Part shown: positions 34,661-44,381 of the stretch, in pieces
Position numbering within the stretch: position 1 is the stretch's first letter
How the letters are laid out: each line of letters starts with the position of its first letter
Position numbers and translations under genes: made by a program
Source: Leptospiraceae bacterium
GTDB taxonomy: Bacteria > Spirochaetota > Leptospiria > Leptospirales > Leptospiraceae
NCBI GenBank assembly: GCA_015075105.1
Contig: JABTUZ010000001.1
Span: 817,001 to 881,000, forward strand
Reading direction: 5' to 3'
Length of the DNA: 64,000 bases
The notes under the pieces: model-generated
Told to the model about the DNA's origin: nothing
Databases searched by the model: none
The model's input: the letters and a program-made list of their open reading frames with translations, nothing else

Positions 34661-36010
34661 ATGGCAGCCAGAAATACAAAAGTAGAAGGGAATTTATTCG
34701 AGGCAATTCAACAGTTTTCGGCAGATAAGGGATTGACCAGAGAATCAGTGATGAACGTAATAAAGGATTCACTTGTTGCAGCTTACAGGAAGAAGTTGAA
34801 TCTTTTGGAGCCGACTGATGAAGATACGGATATTTCGGTTGAGTTTCTTTCTGATTCAAACGAAGTAGTTATTTTGATAAACAAAACTGTTACAGAGAAT
34901 CCATCCGGTCCGTTGGAAATATCAATAGAAGACGCTAAGAAGATTGATGATTCGGTTGAATATGGAAGTAAAGTTTTACAAAAAGAGAAACCTATAGATT
35001 TTTCCAGAATTATTTCTAGTCACGCAAGACAGATGGTTTTTCAAAAACTAAAAGAAATGGAAAGGGAAATTCTTTACAATGAATACAAAGCTAAAGAAGG
35101 AGAATTGACCCACGGTTATTTCCAAAGATGGAAAAATAAAGACGTGATGAGTATCGACCTCGGTAAGATAGAAGGGATTATGCCTAAAAAAGAGCAAAAC
35201 CCCGGAGAAAAATATCATACCGGAGATAGAATGAAAGCGATTATATCTAAGGTAGAGTTGAAAAGAGAAAAGTCAAAAGAACCTGGCCCTTTTATTACTC
35301 TATCCAGAGCCTCTGCTGATTTTGTTAAAAAATTGTTTGAGATGGAAATTCCTGAAATTTACGATGGGATTGTTACAATTGTAGATATTGCAAGAATTCC
35401 TTCCATTAGAACAAAAATAGTTGTTGCGGCTTCAAGAAATGATATTGATCCAGTTGGTGCTTGCGTAGGGATGAAAGGGGTTCGGATTCAATCTATCGTA
35501 AGAGAATTAGGAAACGAAAGAATTGACATTGTCCAGTATTCAGACGATCCAATCGAATTTATTACAAATGCAATTTCTCCTGCAAAACCTTTGGAAGTGA
35601 GGGTGGATAATGAAGGGAGTGAAGCACTTGTAATTGTTTCAGACGATTCACTTTCATTGGCAATCGGCACAAGCGGGTCCAATGTTAAGCTCGCATCTCA
35701 ATTAACCCAATACAAGATCGATATAAAGTCAATTTCTCAGTTCAATGAAGATATGACATCTCCTGAAGCGAGAGAAAAATTAGATAAACTATTTAGTGCT
35801 GAAACTAAGGAAGAAAAAGGCACCCCACTTGAGGATATTCCCGGATTAACGTCCAGAGTGATTGGTCTTTTAACCCTTGGTGGAATCAAAGACGTAGAAA
35901 CACTTATTGAAATGGATACGGAGTCTCTTGCAAAAATTCCAGGAGTTGGTCAAACTACAGCAGAGCATATATCAAGACTATTGTCTGAATCTGTTGAATG
36001 GGTTGAGTAA
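34661..36010 (+). CDS. nusA: Transcription termination/antitermination factor NusA
   Basis: 449 residues. The N-terminal RNA-polymerase-binding domain (about 1-135), an S1 domain containing KKEQNPGEKYHTGDRMKAII, KH motifs (DPVGACVGMKGVRIQSIVREL and SLAIGTSGSNVKLASQLT), and a C-terminal helix-hairpin-helix segment (IPGVGQTTAEHISRLL) are all present. NusA binds elongating RNA polymerase. Position between rimP and infB is the classical order. Confidence 0.97.
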   Translation: MAARNTKVEGNLFEAIQQFSADKGLTRESVMNVIKDSLVAAYRKKLNLLEPTDEDTDISVEFLSDSNEVVILINKTVTENPSGPLEISIEDAKKIDDSVEYGSKVLQKEKPIDFSRIISSHARQMVFQKLKEMEREILYNEYKAKEGELTHGYFQRWKNKDVMSIDLGKIEGIMPKKEQNPGEKYHTGDRMKAIISKVELKREKSKEPGPFITLSRASADFVKKLFEMEIPEIYDGIVTIVDIARIPSIRTKIVVAASRNDIDPVGACVGMKGVRIQSIVRELGNERIDIVQYSDDPIEFITNAISPAKPLEVRVDNEGSEALVIVSDDSLSLAIGTSGSNVKLASQLTQYKIDIKSISQFNEDMTSPEAREKLDKLFSAETKEEKGTPLEDIPGLTSRVIGLLTLGGIKDVETLIEMDTESLAKIPGVGQTTAEHISRLLSESVEWVE

Positions 36011-36032
36011 TTTCAGAAAATTATAGGAAAAT

Positions 36033-38651
36033 ATGGAAAAAAACACAGATAAATCCTCTATAGGAAAAAATTTGCAAGGTGCAAATAATCCTTCTAAAAA
36101 GAAGCTTGTAATTAAGAAAAAGCCGCAATCTTCACCTGTTTCTTCAAGTCAAAACGCATCTAAAAAGAAAAATTTAGATGATTTAGTAAAAGAGGAAAAT
36201 AAAAAGCAATCTTTGATTAGCCCAGAATCTAAAAATACAACTGTAGAAAGTCGTTCTCCTGAATATTCTAAACCAACAGATATAGAAAAATCAGATCAAG
36301 AGTCTCCAAAAAAAGAATCCAATATTCATTCTCATTCAAAATTGGCTTATCCTGTAAGACGAGAAGATAAAAATCCTATAATTTCTCGTCCTGTGAAACC
36401 TACTCAAGGTGGATTTCAAAAAGAGCACAGAGAGCCAAGGCAGTACGGCGGGTCGAGTCCACAAGGTGCTACAGGCAGCGGTAATTATAAATTTCGTAGT
36501 GGGGGGCAATCTCAAGGGAGTGGAAACTACCAGAGAAATACATCAGGAAATCGACCCAATGGTGGAGCGGGTGGTGGAAGACCCGGTGGTGGATACCAGC
36601 AAAGACAGGGGAGTGGTGGAAGTCATTCTTTTAGCAATAGAGGAAAAGGCAATTTTACTCCGGGTGGTGGAGGATACAAAGGGAAACAGGGAAGTGGTGG
36701 AGATGCCGGAAAAAGCGAGTTTAGTGGCACGGACACTAAAATAGAAATTGTTCCTGAAGGGCAATCGAATAGAAAACGTACAGTCTCTCATCAATCTGAA
36801 AAATCTAGAGAAAAGAACGACAAGGGTGTTAAAGAAAATGCTAAATTTTTCCAACAGATGCGTAAAAAGCAAAATCTTCCACCTGTTTCAGGTACAACTG
36901 TACCTAAAGAAATTTCCATTATGGAGAATATCCAAGTCGGAGAATTAGCTAAGAAGATGAATTTAAAACCGGGTGATGTTATAGCCAAGCTAATGAAACT
37001 CGGAATGATGGTTACAATCAATAATATTATTGATAGCGATACGGCGACTTTACTTGCTGATGAATACGATTGTAAGGTAAAAATTGTTTCTCTATACGAG
37101 GAAACAGTTGTGCCTGAAGACATAGACAACCCTGAAGATTACATTACCAGACCTCCAGTAGTCACGATCATGGGTCACGTAGATCACGGAAAGACAAAGC
37201 TATTAGACACAATTCGAAAAACTTCGGTTATTGATACTGAATCCGGTGGGATTACACAGCATATCGGTGCTTATCAAGTTACGATTCCGAGAGGAACTAT
37301 TTCATTTCTTGATACTCCCGGTCACGAAGCTTTTACATCCATGAGAGCAAGAGGTGCGTCTATTACAGATATAGTCGTACTTGTTGTAGCTGCTGACGAT
37401 GGAGTGAAGCCACAAACTATCGAAGCCATAAACCACGCAAAAGCTGCCAATGTACCGATTATAGTAGCAATTAATAAGATAGACCTTCCTGCAGCTAACC
37501 CTGAAAAAGTTATGCAAGAATTGGCAAATTTAGAACTTCAACCTGAAGAATGGGGAGGATCTACCATTACTTGCAAGGTGTCTGCCAGAGAAAATATTGG
37601 AATAGACAAGCTATTGGAGATGATACTGATTCAAGCTGAAGTAATGGAGTTAAAAGCAAATCCGAAAAGGCGTGGAAAGGGAACGGTCATCGAAGCAAAA
37701 TTAGACCCGGGTAGGGGAGCTGTAGCTACTGTACTTATACAAAATGGAACTCTCAGGACAGGTTATCCGTTTGTAGCAGGTGTTTATTCCGGCAGGGTCA
37801 GAGCAATGTACGATGATCTTGGACATATAATCGAAGAAGCTCCCCCTTCCTATCCTGTGCTTGTTACCGGATTAGAAGGAGTTCCTGAAGCCGGAGACCC
37901 GTTTGATGTGCTTGGAGATGAAAAAGAAGCAAGAAATATTTCTCAACATAGACAAGAATACCAGAGGATCGGTCAAGCAGGAAATACGGTCAAAGTAACC
38001 CTCGACAATATGAATGAAATTATCCAGCAGGGTGGGCTAAAAGAGTTAAAAATTATTCTAAAAGCAGACGTTAGAGGAACAGCAGAAGCGATTAAAGAAG
38101 CATTAGAAAAATTAACCACAGCAGATATTAAACTGAATGTAATTCATGCCGGCACAGGTGCTATCATTGATACAGATGTAATGCTTGCATCGGCTTCAAA
38201 CGCAATCATTGTAGGTTTTCATGTCAGAGCCAATCCAAGAACCTTGTCTCTTGCAGAAAAAGAGAAAGTCCAGATTAAATACTATAGTATAATTTATGAT
38301 ATAGTAAACGAAATCCGTGCAGCCATGGAAGGAATGTTGGAGCCGGAAAAGATTGAGACCGTTATCGGAAACTTAGAAATTCGAGATAATTTTAAAATAT
38401 CTAAGATTGGAAATATTGCAGGATGCATGGTGAAATCCGGAAAAATTAACAAGTCTTCTTCTGTTAGGGTGATTCATGACGGAGTGATCGTATTTGACGG
38501 AAAATTAAAATCCTTGAAGAGGGTGAAAGACGATGTAAATGAAGTACTAACCGGATTTGAGTGTGGAATTCTTTTTGATGGCTACAATGACTTTGTAGTT
38601 GGAGATGAAATTGAAGTCTATGAAGTTACTACTATTGCCAGAAAATTGTAA
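36033..38651 (+). CDS. infB: Translation initiation factor IF-2
   Basis: 872 residues. Residues ~1-300 are a disordered extension: Lys/Ser-rich first, then a Gly/Arg/Gln-rich stretch at about 138-226. An IF2_N segment ([18 protein letters not shown]) precedes the GTPase domain at about 380: [28 protein letters not shown] and NKIDLP. Domains II-IV follow to the end. IF-2 places initiator tRNA on the ribosome. The gene lies 22 bases after nusA. Confidence 0.97.
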   Translation: MEKNTDKSSIGKNLQGANNPSKKKLVIKKKPQSSPVSSSQNASKKKNLDDLVKEENKKQSLISPESKNTTVESRSPEYSKPTDIEKSDQESPKKESNIHSHSKLAYPVRREDKNPIISRPVKPTQGGFQKEHREPRQYGGSSPQGATGSGNYKFRSGGQSQGSGNYQRNTSGNRPNGGAGGGRPGGGYQQRQGSGGSHSFSNRGKGNFTPGGGGYKGKQGSGGDAGKSEFSGTDTKIEIVPEGQSNRKRTVSHQSEKSREKNDKGVKENAKFFQQMRKKQNLPPVSGTTVPKEISIMENIQVGELAKKMNLKPGDVIAKLMKLGMMVTINNIIDSDTATLLADEYDCKVKIVSLYEETVVPEDIDNPEDYITRPPVVTIMGHVDHGKTKLLDTIRKTSVIDTESGGITQHIGAYQVTIPRGTISFLDTPGHEAFTSMRARGASITDIVVLVVAADDGVKPQTIEAINHAKAANVPIIVAINKIDLPAANPEKVMQELANLELQPEEWGGSTITCKVSARENIGIDKLLEMILIQAEVMELKANPKRRGKGTVIEAKLDPGRGAVATVLIQNGTLRTGYPFVAGVYSGRVRAMYDDLGHIIEEAPPSYPVLVTGLEGVPEAGDPFDVLGDEKEARNISQHRQEYQRIGQAGNTVKVTLDNMNEIIQQGGLKELKIILKADVRGTAEAIKEALEKLTTADIKLNVIHAGTGAIIDTDVMLASASNAIIVGFHVRANPRTLSLAEKEKVQIKYYSIIYDIVNEIRAAMEGMLEPEKIETVIGNLEIRDNFKISKIGNIAGCMVKSGKINKSSSVRVIHDGVIVFDGKLKSLKRVKDDVNEVLTGFECGILFDGYNDFVVGDEIEVYEVTTIARKL

Positions 38652-38660
38652 TCAATTCAA

Positions 38661-39014
38661 TTGAATTCTCAAAGAAAACTCAAAATTGAATCTGAAATCG
38701 TCAAGACAATTTCTAAATTGATTGTCTCTGGGAAAGTAAAAGACCATAGAATTGGACTTGTCAGTGTTCACAGAGCTGACTTGAGTGAAGATATGTCTCA
38801 CGTAAAAGTGTGGGTTACGTCGTATATTCCTGAAAATGAAATTGCGAATTTTATGAAAGGGTTGAAAAGTGCAAGTGGCTATATTCAATCTATAGTCGGA
38901 AAGGAACTCGGACTCAGAATAACTCCAAAAATTAGCTTTGTATGGGACGAAGCCTATATAAAAGGATTTCAGGTCAATCAACTGATTGATGAGCTAAGCC
39001 AAAAGACGGAATGA
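38661..39014 (+). CDS. rbfA: Ribosome-binding factor A
   Basis: 117 residues from a TTG at 38661, nine bases after infB; no strong SD, so translation is probably coupled. RKLKIESEIVKTISKLI, VSVHRADLSEDMSHVKVWV, and ELGLRITPKISFVWDEAYIKG are the family blocks (KH-like fold). RbfA acts in 16S rRNA 5' end maturation. The stop overlaps the truB start as ATGA (39011-39014). Confidence 0.92.
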   Translation: MNSQRKLKIESEIVKTISKLIVSGKVKDHRIGLVSVHRADLSEDMSHVKVWVTSYIPENEIANFMKGLKSASGYIQSIVGKELGLRITPKISFVWDEAYIKGFQVNQLIDELSQKTE

Positions 39015-39907
39015 ATTTTGAATCCGGTTTTTTATTGGTAAATAAACCAAAAAATATGACTTCTTCGAGTGTTGTCTTAGAAGTGAAGAAGTTAATCAAA
39101 AAAAAAATTGGTCATACAGGTACTTTGGATAAGTTTGCAGAGGGTTTATTGATTTTGCCTTTTGGAGATTGTACGCACTTTTCTTCGATCTTTTTAGAAA
39201 TGGAAAAAAAATATTCTGCAGAGATCGAATTTGGGAAGGCTACAGATTCAGGAGATATTGACGGTAAAATTTTAGAAGAGTGGGACTTTGAAAAAATACA
39301 CTCTTACTATCAATTCCATTTAGAAAATATTATTCGTGAAATAGACAAAATACAGGATATAAAAAAACAAACTCCACCAAAAATATCTGCGTTAAAAATA
39401 AACGGGGTAAGACAGGCAGAGTTATTTAGGAAGGGAGTTGAGTTTGAATCTATATCCAGAGAAATCTCAATAAGTAATTTTTTCTATTCCAATTTATCCG
39501 CAAAAGGGTTCTCCATGAGTTTAACCGTAAGCTCAGGAACGTACATTCGTAAATTAATTATGGATCTATTTGAAAATACCGGTTTACCTATGTTTATAAG
39601 TAAACTCATCCGAACAGGCATTGGAAATACAGATTTGAGCGAGTCTAATTTACTCGAATCAATCAAAGAAGGGAAATATTCTGTGAAAAAAATTGAAGAG
39701 ATAATCGATATTGCCTCTGTCTTGATTGATAAAAAAGAAGAGACTTTAGTGTCCCACGGCGGTTATATTAATATTTTGGATCCAAATACTTCTAAATACG
39801 GATTTTTATTGAAAAATGAAAAACAAGAAATTGTTGCATGGTGCGATTTTTCGGGAAAGAAAAGCCATCTACCCTATAAATACAATAAAGTATTTGTGTG
39901 TGTATAA
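39011..39907 (+). CDS. truB: tRNA pseudouridine-55 synthase
   Basis: 298 residues. GFLLVNKPKNMTSS opens the protein and IGHTGTLDKFAEGLLILPFG carries the catalytic Asp. The VSSGTYIRKLIMDL block is also typical. It makes pseudouridine 55 in the T arm of tRNAs. Its ATG overlaps the rbfA stop, consistent with the infB-rbfA-truB-rpsO order. Confidence 0.95.
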   Translation: MNFESGFLLVNKPKNMTSSSVVLEVKKLIKKKIGHTGTLDKFAEGLLILPFGDCTHFSSIFLEMEKKYSAEIEFGKATDSGDIDGKILEEWDFEKIHSYYQFHLENIIREIDKIQDIKKQTPPKISALKINGVRQAELFRKGVEFESISREISISNFFYSNLSAKGFSMSLTVSSGTYIRKLIMDLFENTGLPMFISKLIRTGIGNTDLSESNLLESIKEGKYSVKKIEEIIDIASVLIDKKEETLVSHGGYINILDPNTSKYGFLLKNEKQEIVAWCDFSGKKSHLPYKYNKVFVCV

Positions 39908-40115
39908 TTCAATTGGAAGGCTTCATTATTCAATGTCCATGACGATTTTACCAACACCCGTAAATTGTAGTCCTTTATGTTATTTGTGTATAGACTTGAA
40001 GAGCGTTTTTTTATTACAGACTGTTCTATATTAAAATTAGATTTATTTTAGAAAAAAAGAACTTTTCCTATAAAGGGTAGTTTTAAAATATGGTTTAAAG
40101 GGAAATAATATAAGA

Positions 40116-40382
40116 ATGATCACTAAAGAAAAGAAAGAAACACTAGTCAAAGAAAACAGAATTCACGATAAAGACACCGGCTCCCCTGAAGTGCAAATTG
40201 CTATCATTGATAGCAGAATTAAAGAATTGAATGAGCACTTTTCTAAAAATAAAAAGGATCACCTTTCCAAGAGAGGACTTTTAAAACTCGTTAGCCAGAG
40301 AAAAAAAATGCTCGAATATTTAAAAAATAAAAACTTAGAAAGATATAGAGAATTAGTCAAGAAATTAGGCATACGTAAGTAA
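40116..40382 (+). CDS. rpsO: 30S ribosomal protein S15
   Basis: 88 residues, standard length. [26 protein letters not shown] and [22 protein letters not shown] are the conserved S15 blocks. A 208-base gap with no gene separates it from truB, giving room for a promoter and leader; S15 represses its own translation in E. coli, but I cannot identify the regulatory fold here. Followed 13 bases later by pnp. Confidence 0.97.
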   Translation: MITKEKKETLVKENRIHDKDTGSPEVQIAIIDSRIKELNEHFSKNKKDHLSKRGLLKLVSQRKKMLEYLKNKNLERYRELVKKLGIRK

Positions 40383-40395
40383 CGGTTGAACTGAA

Positions 40396-42477
40396 ATGGC
40401 GCATACCCTTTCCCTGAATATTGGCAGGGACAATATAAGCATTGAGACCGGAAATTGGGCAAAACAAGCAAATGGTAGCGTTGTATATAGAACTGGAAAT
40501 TTAGTTTTATTAGCTACAGTTTGTGCTACAACGGATGCAAAAGAAGGGCAAGACTTTTTTCCACTCACTTGTGAATACGTAGAGAAGTTATACTCAGTCG
40601 GCAGAATCCCCGGAGGATATATTAAAAGAGAGGCAAAACCCTCAGAGCACGAAATTTTAATTTCCAGAATTATTGACAGACCTATTCGACCTATGTTCCC
40701 AGAAGGGTATCTATGTGAAGTGCAATTGATTGTCCAAGTATTAAGCGCAGATAAAAACATCTCTGTATCAGGTCATGCACTGAACGCCGCAAGTGCAGCA
40801 CTTTCTGTTTCTAATATTCCTTTTCATGGTCCCTTGGGTGGTGTAAGAATCGGAAAAGTGAATGGTGAGCTAATAGTAAATCCTACCAACGAAGAAATTC
40901 AAAATTCTGAATTGGACATGATAGTTGCAGGTACATCTGATTCTATTTTAATGATAGAAGGAGAGGCGAGTGAATTATCGAATTCAGACTTGATCTCAGC
41001 CTTGGAATTTGCTCATAAATATATTAAAGAATTTGTTTCTTTTCAAGAAAATTTTATTAAACCTTTGAATGTTCAAAAAAGTGAAGTGAAGCTAAAGCAA
41101 AAAAATGAGGCTCTAATCCAAACTGTGAAAAGTTTTGCTTTTGAAAAACTTTCAGTGGCAAATAAAAATAAAGACAAGATAAAAAGAACAACAGAAATCA
41201 ACCAAATCAATCAAGACACTTTAGAGCATTTTAAAGCGATTCCTGAGTATGCAGAAAAGTTAAAAGAAATCAAAAATCTTCTGCATGAGTTTGAGTCTGA
41301 AATTGTGAGAGATTTAATTTTTAATGAAAGTGTGCGGGCAGATGGAAGAGCACTGGGCGAGATTCGTCCTATTACATGTGAAATTAACGTCTTGCCGGGC
41401 CCTCATGGCTCCAGCGTGTTTACAAGGGGACAGACTCAATCTCTTGGAATAGTTACTCTTGGTACAATTTCAAGTAATCAAAGATACGAAAATTTAGAAG
41501 GGCAAAAAGAGAAAAATTTCATGCTACACTATAACTTTCCAGCGTTTTCTGTCGGAGAAGTTAAAAGGATGGCAGGCCCCGGAAGAAGAGAGATCGGGCA
41601 TGGAAATTTAGCAGAAAGGGCTTTGAAAAAAGTTCTTCCTACATTTACAGAATTTCCTTATGTCATTCGAGTTGTATCAGAAATCCTTGAGTCCAATGGC
41701 TCTAGTTCGATGGCATCTGTTTGTAGTGGATCACTGGCACTTATGGCAGGTGGTGTTCCTATTAAAGATGCAGTTGCTGGTGTCGCTATGGGAATCATCA
41801 CAAGGGAAGATGGAAAGTTTGCAATTCTTAGTGATATTGCGGGGTTAGAAGACCATTTTGGAGATATGGATTTTAAACTTGCAGGTACTTCTAAGGGAGT
41901 CACTGCGTTACAGATGGACTTGAAAGTCAGGGGACTTGGTTTGGATGTTCTAGCTAAGGTGATTACTCAAGCAGAAGAAGGTAGAAATCATATTTTAGAC
42001 GAAATGAATAAAGTAATTTCTGCTGTTGCAAAAGATTTATCAAAAACTGCGCCAAGAATTACAGTCAGAATGATTCCAAAAGATCGAATCGGTGAGCTTA
42101 TCGGTCCTGGTGGAAAAAATATTCGAGCAATTATAGAGCAGACTAAAGCAGATATAAATATTGAAGACGATGGTAAGGTGACCATTTCCAGTACAGATTT
42201 TGATTCATCACAAAAAGCTATAGAAATTATAGAAGGTATGTTTGCAGATGTTGAAGTAGGTAAGGTTTACGAGGGCACTGTAAAAAAGATAATGGACTTT
42301 GGTGCATTTGTGGAAATTTTGCCTGGAAAAGAAGGGCTTTGTCATATCTCAAAATTAGATTCAAAAAGAGTGAATTCAGTTAGAGATATTGTGAAAGAAG
42401 GCGATAAAATTCGCGTGAAAGTGTTGGGGATCGATCGACAAGGAAAAATTGATTTATCTAAAAAGGATGCAGAATAG
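40396..42477 (+). CDS. pnp: Polyribonucleotide nucleotidyltransferase
   Basis: 693 residues. Two RNase PH domains (the second beginning near [18 protein letters not shown]), a KH domain near residue 555 ([16 protein letters not shown]) and an S1 domain near 620 ([26 protein letters not shown]). The enzyme degrades RNA phosphorolytically from the 3' end. Immediate linkage to rpsO is widely conserved. Confidence 0.97.
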   Translation: MAHTLSLNIGRDNISIETGNWAKQANGSVVYRTGNLVLLATVCATTDAKEGQDFFPLTCEYVEKLYSVGRIPGGYIKREAKPSEHEILISRIIDRPIRPMFPEGYLCEVQLIVQVLSADKNISVSGHALNAASAALSVSNIPFHGPLGGVRIGKVNGELIVNPTNEEIQNSELDMIVAGTSDSILMIEGEASELSNSDLISALEFAHKYIKEFVSFQENFIKPLNVQKSEVKLKQKNEALIQTVKSFAFEKLSVANKNKDKIKRTTEINQINQDTLEHFKAIPEYAEKLKEIKNLLHEFESEIVRDLIFNESVRADGRALGEIRPITCEINVLPGPHGSSVFTRGQTQSLGIVTLGTISSNQRYENLEGQKEKNFMLHYNFPAFSVGEVKRMAGPGRREIGHGNLAERALKKVLPTFTEFPYVIRVVSEILESNGSSSMASVCSGSLALMAGGVPIKDAVAGVAMGIITREDGKFAILSDIAGLEDHFGDMDFKLAGTSKGVTALQMDLKVRGLGLDVLAKVITQAEEGRNHILDEMNKVISAVAKDLSKTAPRITVRMIPKDRIGELIGPGGKNIRAIIEQTKADINIEDDGKVTISSTDFDSSQKAIEIIEGMFADVEVGKVYEGTVKKIMDFGAFVEILPGKEGLCHISKLDSKRVNSVRDIVKEGDKIRVKVLGIDRQGKIDLSKKDAE

Positions 42478-42621
42478 AATACTTTTTAGAATGCAGTTCT
42501 AATGATTTATTCGACTTAGTTTTGTGTTAGGAATCACTTTTAAGGAAATACTTTTCTAAAATTCGTTATAAAATTTATCTAACAATATTTATCCTAAACA
42601 TTATTTAACAGGGGAATTAAA

Positions 42622-43890
42622 ATAGAAGATTTTAATAAAAAAAAATTACCAAACGGTTTAACCTTAGTGTTCCAGAGAGCACCTAATAGCGTAAGTGTTT
42701 CTATTGGGTTATGGTTAAAGACAGGATCCAGACACGAGACTGATTTGGAGAGAGGCTATTCTCATTTTTTAGAGCACATGCTATTTAAAGGCACAGAGAA
42801 AAGAACAGCCAAAGAGCAAGCTCAAGATATAGAAAGAGTGGGGGGGATTCTAAATGCGGCTACTTCGCGGGAATATACATATTTTTATACAATTTTGATC
42901 AAGGACCGAGTAGAGTTAGGTTTTGAGTTTTTGAGTGATATGGTTTTTCATCCTCTTTTAAATGAAGCAGATATTCAAAACGAGTCACAGGTAATTTTAG
43001 AAGAAATGAAGAGCTATGAAGATTCTCCAAGTGAGTTTGTTTATGACTTTTTTTATAACAATATTTTCCCTGATTCAAGTCTTGGAAAAAATATTAGTGG
43101 TACTGAAAAGTCAGTATTATCCGCATCTTCAGATAGTTTGAGAAAATTTTATAAGGAAAATTTTCGACCTGAAAATATGATTCTTTCTGTTTCGGGGGAT
43201 TTTTCTTTTTCTGAAATCGAAGATTTATCTATGAGGTATTTTTCAAAATATTCAGGCTCTATGGTTCAAAATCATACTTTCCCTAAAATAGATAAGTCTT
43301 TTGGTGTATTTATTAAAGATCGAAAAGAAGTTGAGCAGATAAATTTTGTGATTGGGGCTGAGGGTTTTCCTAAAAATATGGAGACTTATGCAACGTACAG
43401 TCTTTTTTCGATTATTTTTGGTGGGGGCATGTCTTCCAGATTATTTCAGAAGATTCGAGAAGACCATGGACTTTGCTACAGTATCAGTAGCCACATGAAC
43501 ACATACAGAGATACGGGAGTGTTCAATATAAGCTGCGCAACTTCACACGAAAAATTTGTAAATTGTTTGGATTATATAATTCAAGAAATTCAAGGCGTAA
43601 TAAAAAATGGAATTACTTCAAAAGAATTGGAGGACGCAAAATCCAATATGATTGGCTCACTAGCAATAGGGTTTGAGGTTTCAGAAAGCAGAATGGTGAA
43701 TATTGCTTTGCAGGAATTGTACTTTTCAGAATTTTATAGCTTTGAAGATAGAGTTCATAAAATCCATTCGGTAAAATTAGATGAAGTAAACCTTATGATT
43801 CGAGAAATTTTTTCTATTGAAAAACTACATTTATCTCTTGTCGGAAATTTGAATTCCAAGGTAAGTAAAAAAATTTCAACATCTTTATGA
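42622..43890 (+). CDS. M16-family zinc protease with non-standard start
   Basis: About 422 residues if translation starts at the ATA at 42622, eight bases after the SD AGGGG (42610-42614). The first standard start in frame, GTG at 42667, would delete KLPNGLTLV, the conserved first strand of M16 peptidases. The zinc motif is intact: HFLEH (about 48-52) and downstream E in NESQVILEEMKSYEDSPSE. The domain-2 features GGGMSSRLFQKIREDHGLCYSISS are present. It degrades peptides in the processing-peptidase style. The order pnp-M16-dut is common. The stop overlaps the dut ATG. Confidence 0.9.
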   Translation: MEDFNKKKLPNGLTLVFQRAPNSVSVSIGLWLKTGSRHETDLERGYSHFLEHMLFKGTEKRTAKEQAQDIERVGGILNAATSREYTYFYTILIKDRVELGFEFLSDMVFHPLLNEADIQNESQVILEEMKSYEDSPSEFVYDFFYNNIFPDSSLGKNISGTEKSVLSASSDSLRKFYKENFRPENMILSVSGDFSFSEIEDLSMRYFSKYSGSMVQNHTFPKIDKSFGVFIKDRKEVEQINFVIGAEGFPKNMETYATYSLFSIIFGGGMSSRLFQKIREDHGLCYSISSHMNTYRDTGVFNISCATSHEKFVNCLDYIIQEIQGVIKNGITSKELEDAKSNMIGSLAIGFEVSESRMVNIALQELYFSEFYSFEDRVHKIHSVKLDEVNLMIREIFSIEKLHLSLVGNLNSKVSKKISTSL

Positions 43891-44339
43891 AATATAATAT
43901 TTCAGTAAAAATTAGAAAGCTCCATGAGGATTCCTGTATTCCCAAAAAACAAACTGAATTTTCGGCGGGGTATGATCTTCATGCGTATTGTAAAGAATAC
44001 CCGATAATTATCCCTCCTGGAAAATTAGGGTTAGTTCCTTCAGGGGTTTCCATGGAAATACCAGTTGGGTATGATTTAGAGATCAGACCCAGGTCTGGAA
44101 TTTCTACTAAATTTTTAGTCATAATTCCAAATTCGCCTGGTACTATAGACTCAGACTATAGAGGAGAAATTTTTGTTCCAATGTTGAATTTGAGTGAAAA
44201 AGATTTTGAAATCCAGCACGGTATGAGAATCGCACAAGGTGTTATCCGAAAGACCTACAATATTTCTTGGGACATTGTTCAAGAGTTAGATTTGTCGTCC
44301 AATCGGGGTACTGGAGGATTTGGCTCTACAGGAGTTTAA
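43887..44339 (+). CDS. dut: dUTP diphosphatase
   Basis: 150 residues. All five trimeric dUTPase motifs are seen: AGYDLHAY, RPRSGIS, NSPGTIDSDYRGEI, GMRIAQGVI and the P-loop-like C-terminal RGTGGFGSTG. It hydrolyses dUTP to dUMP, preventing uracil incorporation. Start overlaps the protease stop as ATGA (43887-43890). Confidence 0.96.
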   Translation: MKYNISVKIRKLHEDSCIPKKQTEFSAGYDLHAYCKEYPIIIPPGKLGLVPSGVSMEIPVGYDLEIRPRSGISTKFLVIIPNSPGTIDSDYRGEIFVPMLNLSEKDFEIQHGMRIAQGVIRKTYNISWDIVQELDLSSNRGTGGFGSTGV

Positions 44340-44381
44340 AAAATTCCATAGTTTTTCGCCTTATTCTTCGATAATTATTCT

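Noticed and set aside
36409-36744. A 111-codon plus-strand frame inside infB
   Set aside because: It is the alternate-frame shadow of the glycine-rich part of IF-2; low-complexity DNA keeps other frames open. There is no ribosome-binding site.
39908-40115. S15 autoregulatory leader or riboswitch before rpsO
   Set aside because: The gap is long enough, but I could not identify a pseudoknot or any known leader fold by eye.
42486-42502. TTAGAA-TGCAG-TTCTAA after pnp as another Fur/PerR site
   Set aside because: The spacing between half-sites is five bases rather than the three needed for the 7-1-7 layout, and it lies directly after the pnp stop, so it is more likely a transcript-end hairpin.
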